Assembly (NCBI GenBank): GCA_021736545.1
Contig: JAIPFS010000073.1
Location: 1 to 6,862 of the forward strand
Source of the DNA: Spirochaetia bacterium
GTDB lineage: Bacteria > Spirochaetota > Spirochaetia > PWKH01
Direction of reading: 5' to 3'
Length of the DNA: 6,862 nucleotides
Made by a program: the position numbers and the translations under genes. Numbering within the stretch: position 1 is the stretch's first letter; each line of letters begins with the position of its first letter. This document shows positions 4,763-6,862 of the stretch, in pieces. Under the pieces are notes generated by a model that saw only the letters and a list, made by a program, of their open reading frames with translations, ran no database searches and was not told where the DNA came from.

Positions 4763-5899
4763 TGCAACCGATGATCCCGCAGCACCCGCAGAAGCACCGT
4801 CAGACGAAGTAGCAGCACCCGCAGCAGCACCGGCACCCGCAGCAGCATCCGCAGACGGACGCATATAATCGGCTATATTGGGAAGGCCGGAAGAAGCCTG
4901 AGCTCCCGCCGCTCCCGCATCATCACCATGTTCTTCGGCATAACGTTTTATAGCTATGGAAGGGTCCCAGATACTTCCCGGGGCCACCCAGCTGTATCCG
5001 ATCTCAGGCTCTTCCGCCCGAATTGCCGCCCAATCCAGGGGGGTGAGCTTTTTCAGCGAAGTGGGATAGAGAATCTTGCGCTCCATGAAAAACATCTTCT
5101 CCAGTTTTCCCTTCAGGGTCTTGTAGAGCTTTTTCAGCTCCTTCGGTGACTGCGGCTCAGGAGCGTTTAACGCATTTCTCAAAGCCTTCCACGCATCCCT
5201 GATCTCATCGTGTTTGCCCCACATAACCGTGGTGGGACCGGTAAAACCGGTGTTTTCCAGCTTCGGAAAGAGCTGATTCTCCTTGCGCTGGAAGTGTTTT
5301 TCAAAAATCATCAGATCCTGCAGTTTTTCCCTGAGGATATCGTAGAGCTCGCCCTGACTGCCGCTTTCCTCAGTGGTCGTATCCCCGCTCGCAGCATCGA
5401 GCTTACGGGTGGATTGCTTTTCGGGCTTCCTGCCGAACTTTTTGTCGGACTTTTTTTCCGACTTCTTAGCAGTTTCCTTACCGGATTTCCTGTCGGATTT
5501 CTTAAGCCCCTTGATGACCTCATCCATATCGGCAAGCCTGTTTTCAGCCTCCAGAATCTCCTGCCGATACGTATAGACAGGGTGTCCGTCCAGCTGCGCC
5601 TCATCCTTGTTGTTCATCAGGGACTCTTCGAAAACCTCGACATGGACCTCGCACAAATCCTGGATTGAGGAGACTGGAAAGCCCTCGTTTACCAGTGACT
5701 GCTCCATGGAAGCTATCTCTTCCGCCGACAAATCCTTCAGCAGATCGCCGAATTCCTGTTTCAGATCATGTACCGTTGACCCTGCATGCAGCTTTTTGAT
5801 GATATCTTTCAGCTGCTCCTCTTTCTGCGTATCCTTGAAAGCCTGCGTATCCTGAAAAGCCGAGTTGTCCTTGCCGCCGTTCTGTAAAAATTCACTCAT
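4301..5899 (-). CDS. DUF438 - hemerythrin (HHE) - PAS sensor protein, 532 aa
   Basis: Domains in order: DUF438 at about 25-92 (LKDIIKKLHAG, EEIASMEQSL, CEVHVEVF); a hemerythrin-type region with H106 (GHPVYT), H202 (KHFQRKENQLFPKLE), MWGKHDEIR near 226-234 and ERKILYP near 273-279; and a PAS domain at about 412-522 (FDVTYVDENDKVRYYS, FPRTPSIIGRDVEKCHPPKS, RYFPIFDENKDYRGVIEVSQ) ending RLLDW. This order is a known one in anaerobes; a di-iron oxygen or NO sensing role is plausible but inferred. No output enzyme domain or membrane segment is seen, so it is probably cytosolic. Odd points: a strongly basic insert (131-168) inside the hemerythrin part, an Ala/Gly/Ser-rich linker (about 324-388), and an internal ribosome site and ATG at residue 393. 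Start ATG 5899 has GGAGG six bases ahead. The MBL-fold gene lies 124 bp upstream on the same strand. Confidence 0.92.
   Translation of the reverse strand: MSEFLQNGGKDNSAFQDTQAFKDTQKEEQLKDIIKKLHAGSTVHDLKQEFGDLLKDLSAEEIASMEQSLVNEGFPVSSIQDLCEVHVEVFEESLMNNKDEAQLDGHPVYTYRQEILEAENRLADMDEVIKGLKKSDRKSGKETAKKSEKKSDKKFGRKPEKQSTRKLDAASGDTTTEESGSQGELYDILREKLQDLMIFEKHFQRKENQLFPKLENTGFTGPTTVMWGKHDEIRDAWKALRNALNAPEPQSPKELKKLYKTLKGKLEKMFFMERKILYPTSLKKLTPLDWAAIRAEEPEIGYSWVAPGSIWDPSIAIKRYAEEHGDDAGAAGAQASSGLPNIADYMRPSADAAAGAGAAAGAATSSDGASAGAAGSSVASGRSAAPHKKGGLMNNKPILIPLNEGFLTQEQLDLLLRNLPFDVTYVDENDKVRYYSATDDRVFPRTPSIIGRDVEKCHPPKSVHVVEKIVTAFKNRERDKAEFWLNFQGRVIHIRYFPIFDENKDYRGVIEVSQDITDIQKLTGEHRLLDWE
4721..4734 (-). 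promoter_or_regulatory. Internal Shine-Dalgarno and ATG for a separate PAS protein
   Basis: Within the DUF438 gene the minus strand reads AAGGAGG-ACTT-ATG (4734-4721). The ATG is codon 393, in frame, and marks the start of MNNKPILIPLNEGF, just ahead of the PAS domain. Translation from here would give a 140-aa PAS-only protein (4301-4723). The same AAGGAGG-AATT-ATG is kept in the decayed copy (2278-2269). AAGGAGG here encodes Lys-Gly-Gly within a linker, so its perfection is not needed for the protein. Confidence 0.5.
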
Positions 5900-5925
5900 A
5901 ATATTCCTCCGCCTATTTTAAAGGG

Positions 5926-5958
5926 TGTATGTTTTTCCGTTTTCTCCTTGAACATACA
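5926..5958. promoter_or_regulatory. Inverted repeat upstream of the DUF438 gene (candidate operator)
   Basis: TGTATGTT (5926-5933) and AACATACA (5951-5958) are perfect 8-bp inverted arms separated by 17 bp, centred 43 bp ahead of the DUF438 start codon. A regulator dimer site is plausible. It does not match the FNR or CRP consensus that I know, and no clear -35/-10 pair is seen beside it. Confidence 0.35.
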
Positions 5959-6023
5959 AAAAGCGCGAGAGAAAAACTGTAATCTATGTTACGAAACGTG
6001 GGAAAATTTCTTTTCGGACCTCC

Positions 6024-6862
6024 TCAGTCAGGTTTTCGAGAAGTGAGCCGCAGCGCGTAGGCATCATCATAATCGATCTCCAATGCGCCCTCGTTGACCA
6101 GATAGCTGATATAGGAGCGGATGCAGCTTTTCACCAGCACATACTGGTTGTGATTCATGCTGATGCTGAAGCGCCTGCAAAGATGCCCGTACAATTCCTC
6201 CAGTGTCTTCCCCTGCGGTGTAAGAGAGACCAGACTCAGAATCGTTTCAATTGTTGTTTCGATGGCGTTTCTGTTTATGCGGATGAGCTCGCCGATCTCC
6301 TGCTGCGGCTGTCCGTGGCTCGGGATAAAGCGTTCCATATGCTGGTTTTTTCCGGTTTTCTCCAGGCTGTCCAAGGTGCGGAGCTGTGCCGCGATGTCGT
6401 GGAGGTAGAAAAAGTGGTACTTTTCGATGATTTCCCGGGAGAAGAGGGCATCGGCGGTGAAAAAGACCTTGTCCGGCGTCATGATGCCGATCATGGCAAG
6501 GAAATGTCCCGGAAGGGGGACGGCGGTGAGGGGGGTGTCGGCGATCAGCTGCTGCTGGAAGGGGATGATGCGGTCCACTGATGAGGGTTTCGCGCACAGA
6601 AATTTGTTGCTGATGCCCTTGTGGGGAAAGCCGCCGTAGAGCATGGCGGCTTCCTGTTCCGGATGCTCTATGAAGCAGCGCTCTTTTTCGGTGGCGGCGA
6701 TGGGGCAGCCGATTTTTCGCTGGAGAAACTGGTTTCCGCCGATGTGGTCCGCGTTGGAGTGGGTGTTGATGATCATGCTGAGTTCCCAGCCCCGTTCATT
6801 CAGCAGCTTATTGATCTGCCGGCCGGCTTCCTTATCGTTTCCCGAGTCGATGAGGAGGGCTT
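6024..6862 (-). CDS. MBL-fold metallo-hydrolase (5' end outside window)
   Basis: The reading frame stays open to the window edge: upstream of the first internal ATG (6776) it reads ALLIDSGNDKEAGRQINKLL, so the real start lies beyond 6862. Metal-site motifs: THSNADHIGG (the H-x-H-x-D-H position, with Asn in place of the second His), PLPGHF, FFTADALFS and PSHG. These follow the metallo-beta-lactamase order. The C-terminal part (about 6030-6260) looks helical, with YVLVKSCIRSYISYLVNEGAL, perhaps a winged-helix-like tail. Known: MBL-fold hydrolases cleave esters, thioesters or phosphodiesters; the substrate cannot be told here. It ends 124 bp before the DUF438 gene on the same strand, so co-transcription is possible but an inverted repeat lies between. 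More GC-rich than the left part of the window. Confidence 0.88.
   Translation of the reverse strand, partial: ALLIDSGNDKEAGRQINKLLNERGWELSMIINTHSNADHIGGNQFLQRKIGCPIAATEKERCFIEHPEQEAAMLYGGFPHKGISNKFLCAKPSSVDRIIPFQQQLIADTPLTAVPLPGHFLAMIGIMTPDKVFFTADALFSREIIEKYHFFYLHDIAAQLRTLDSLEKTGKNQHMERFIPSHGQPQQEIGELIRINRNAIETTIETILSLVSLTPQGKTLEELYGHLCRRFSISMNHNQYVLVKSCIRSYISYLVNEGALEIDYDDAYALRLTSRKPD

Noticed and set aside
5210..5668. Plus-strand open frame of 152 codons opposite the DUF438 gene
   Set aside because: Antisense to strongly supported DUF438/hemerythrin coding sequence; Leu/Phe-rich translation with no recognisable domain.
6150..6581. Plus-strand open frame of 143 codons opposite the MBL-fold gene
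   Set aside because: It lies antisense to the metal-site motifs of the MBL gene, and its translation is a complement of that gene without motifs of its own.

Overview
This window looks like a small defence / toxin-antitoxin island set beside two ordinary metabolic or sensor genes of a bacterium. There is no rRNA, tRNA, transposase or integrase, so the taxon cannot be fixed. The DUF438-hemerythrin-PAS protein and the HSNADH-type metallo-beta-lactamase-fold protein at the right end suggest an anaerobic or microaerophilic bacterium. Such genes are known from Firmicutes, Spirochaetes and Thermotogae-like lineages; this is an inference of low certainty. Base composition is patchwork: the right third is moderately GC-rich, the abiE part is intermediate, and about 1170-2010 is strikingly AT-rich, as expected for horizontally acquired modules.

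Layout, left to right. (1) 37-992, minus strand: a two-gene operon with an ATGA overlap. It encodes a small uncharacterised partner protein and a short AbiEii/AbiGii-like nucleotidyltransferase (NTase), behind a good extended -10 promoter. (2) 1144-2008: an AT-rich block bounded by two nearly identical 45-bp direct repeats. It holds an intact minimal nucleotidyltransferase (MNT antitoxin type), an overlapping HEPN gene that keeps only its N-terminal half, and a C-terminal remnant of a DUF4143-type AAA ATPase. (3) 2010-2309: a decayed partial copy of the 3' end of the PAS-containing gene found further right, with a 161-bp internal deletion and a nonsense codon. (4) 2310-4300: a complete type IV toxin-antitoxin operon, abiEi-abiEii, on the plus strand with its own promoter and a candidate operator. 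(5) 4301-5899, minus: the intact 532-residue DUF438-hemerythrin-PAS sensor gene. (6) 6024 to the window end, minus: an MBL-fold hydrolase whose start lies outside the window.

How it fits together: three different nucleotidyltransferase-fold modules (short AbiEii-like, MNT, full AbiEii) are packed into about 4 kb. The abiE operon lies exactly between a 5'-truncated copy and the intact copy of the DUF438/PAS gene. The homology begins at the base of the stop codon, so the sensor gene stays whole. This resembles integration into a gene 3' end, or single-crossover insertion of a circle carrying a fragment of that gene. The intact sensor gene also carries an internal Shine-Dalgarno and ATG at the start of its PAS module, so a separate 140-residue PAS protein may be made from it. 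That same start region is preserved in the decayed copy.
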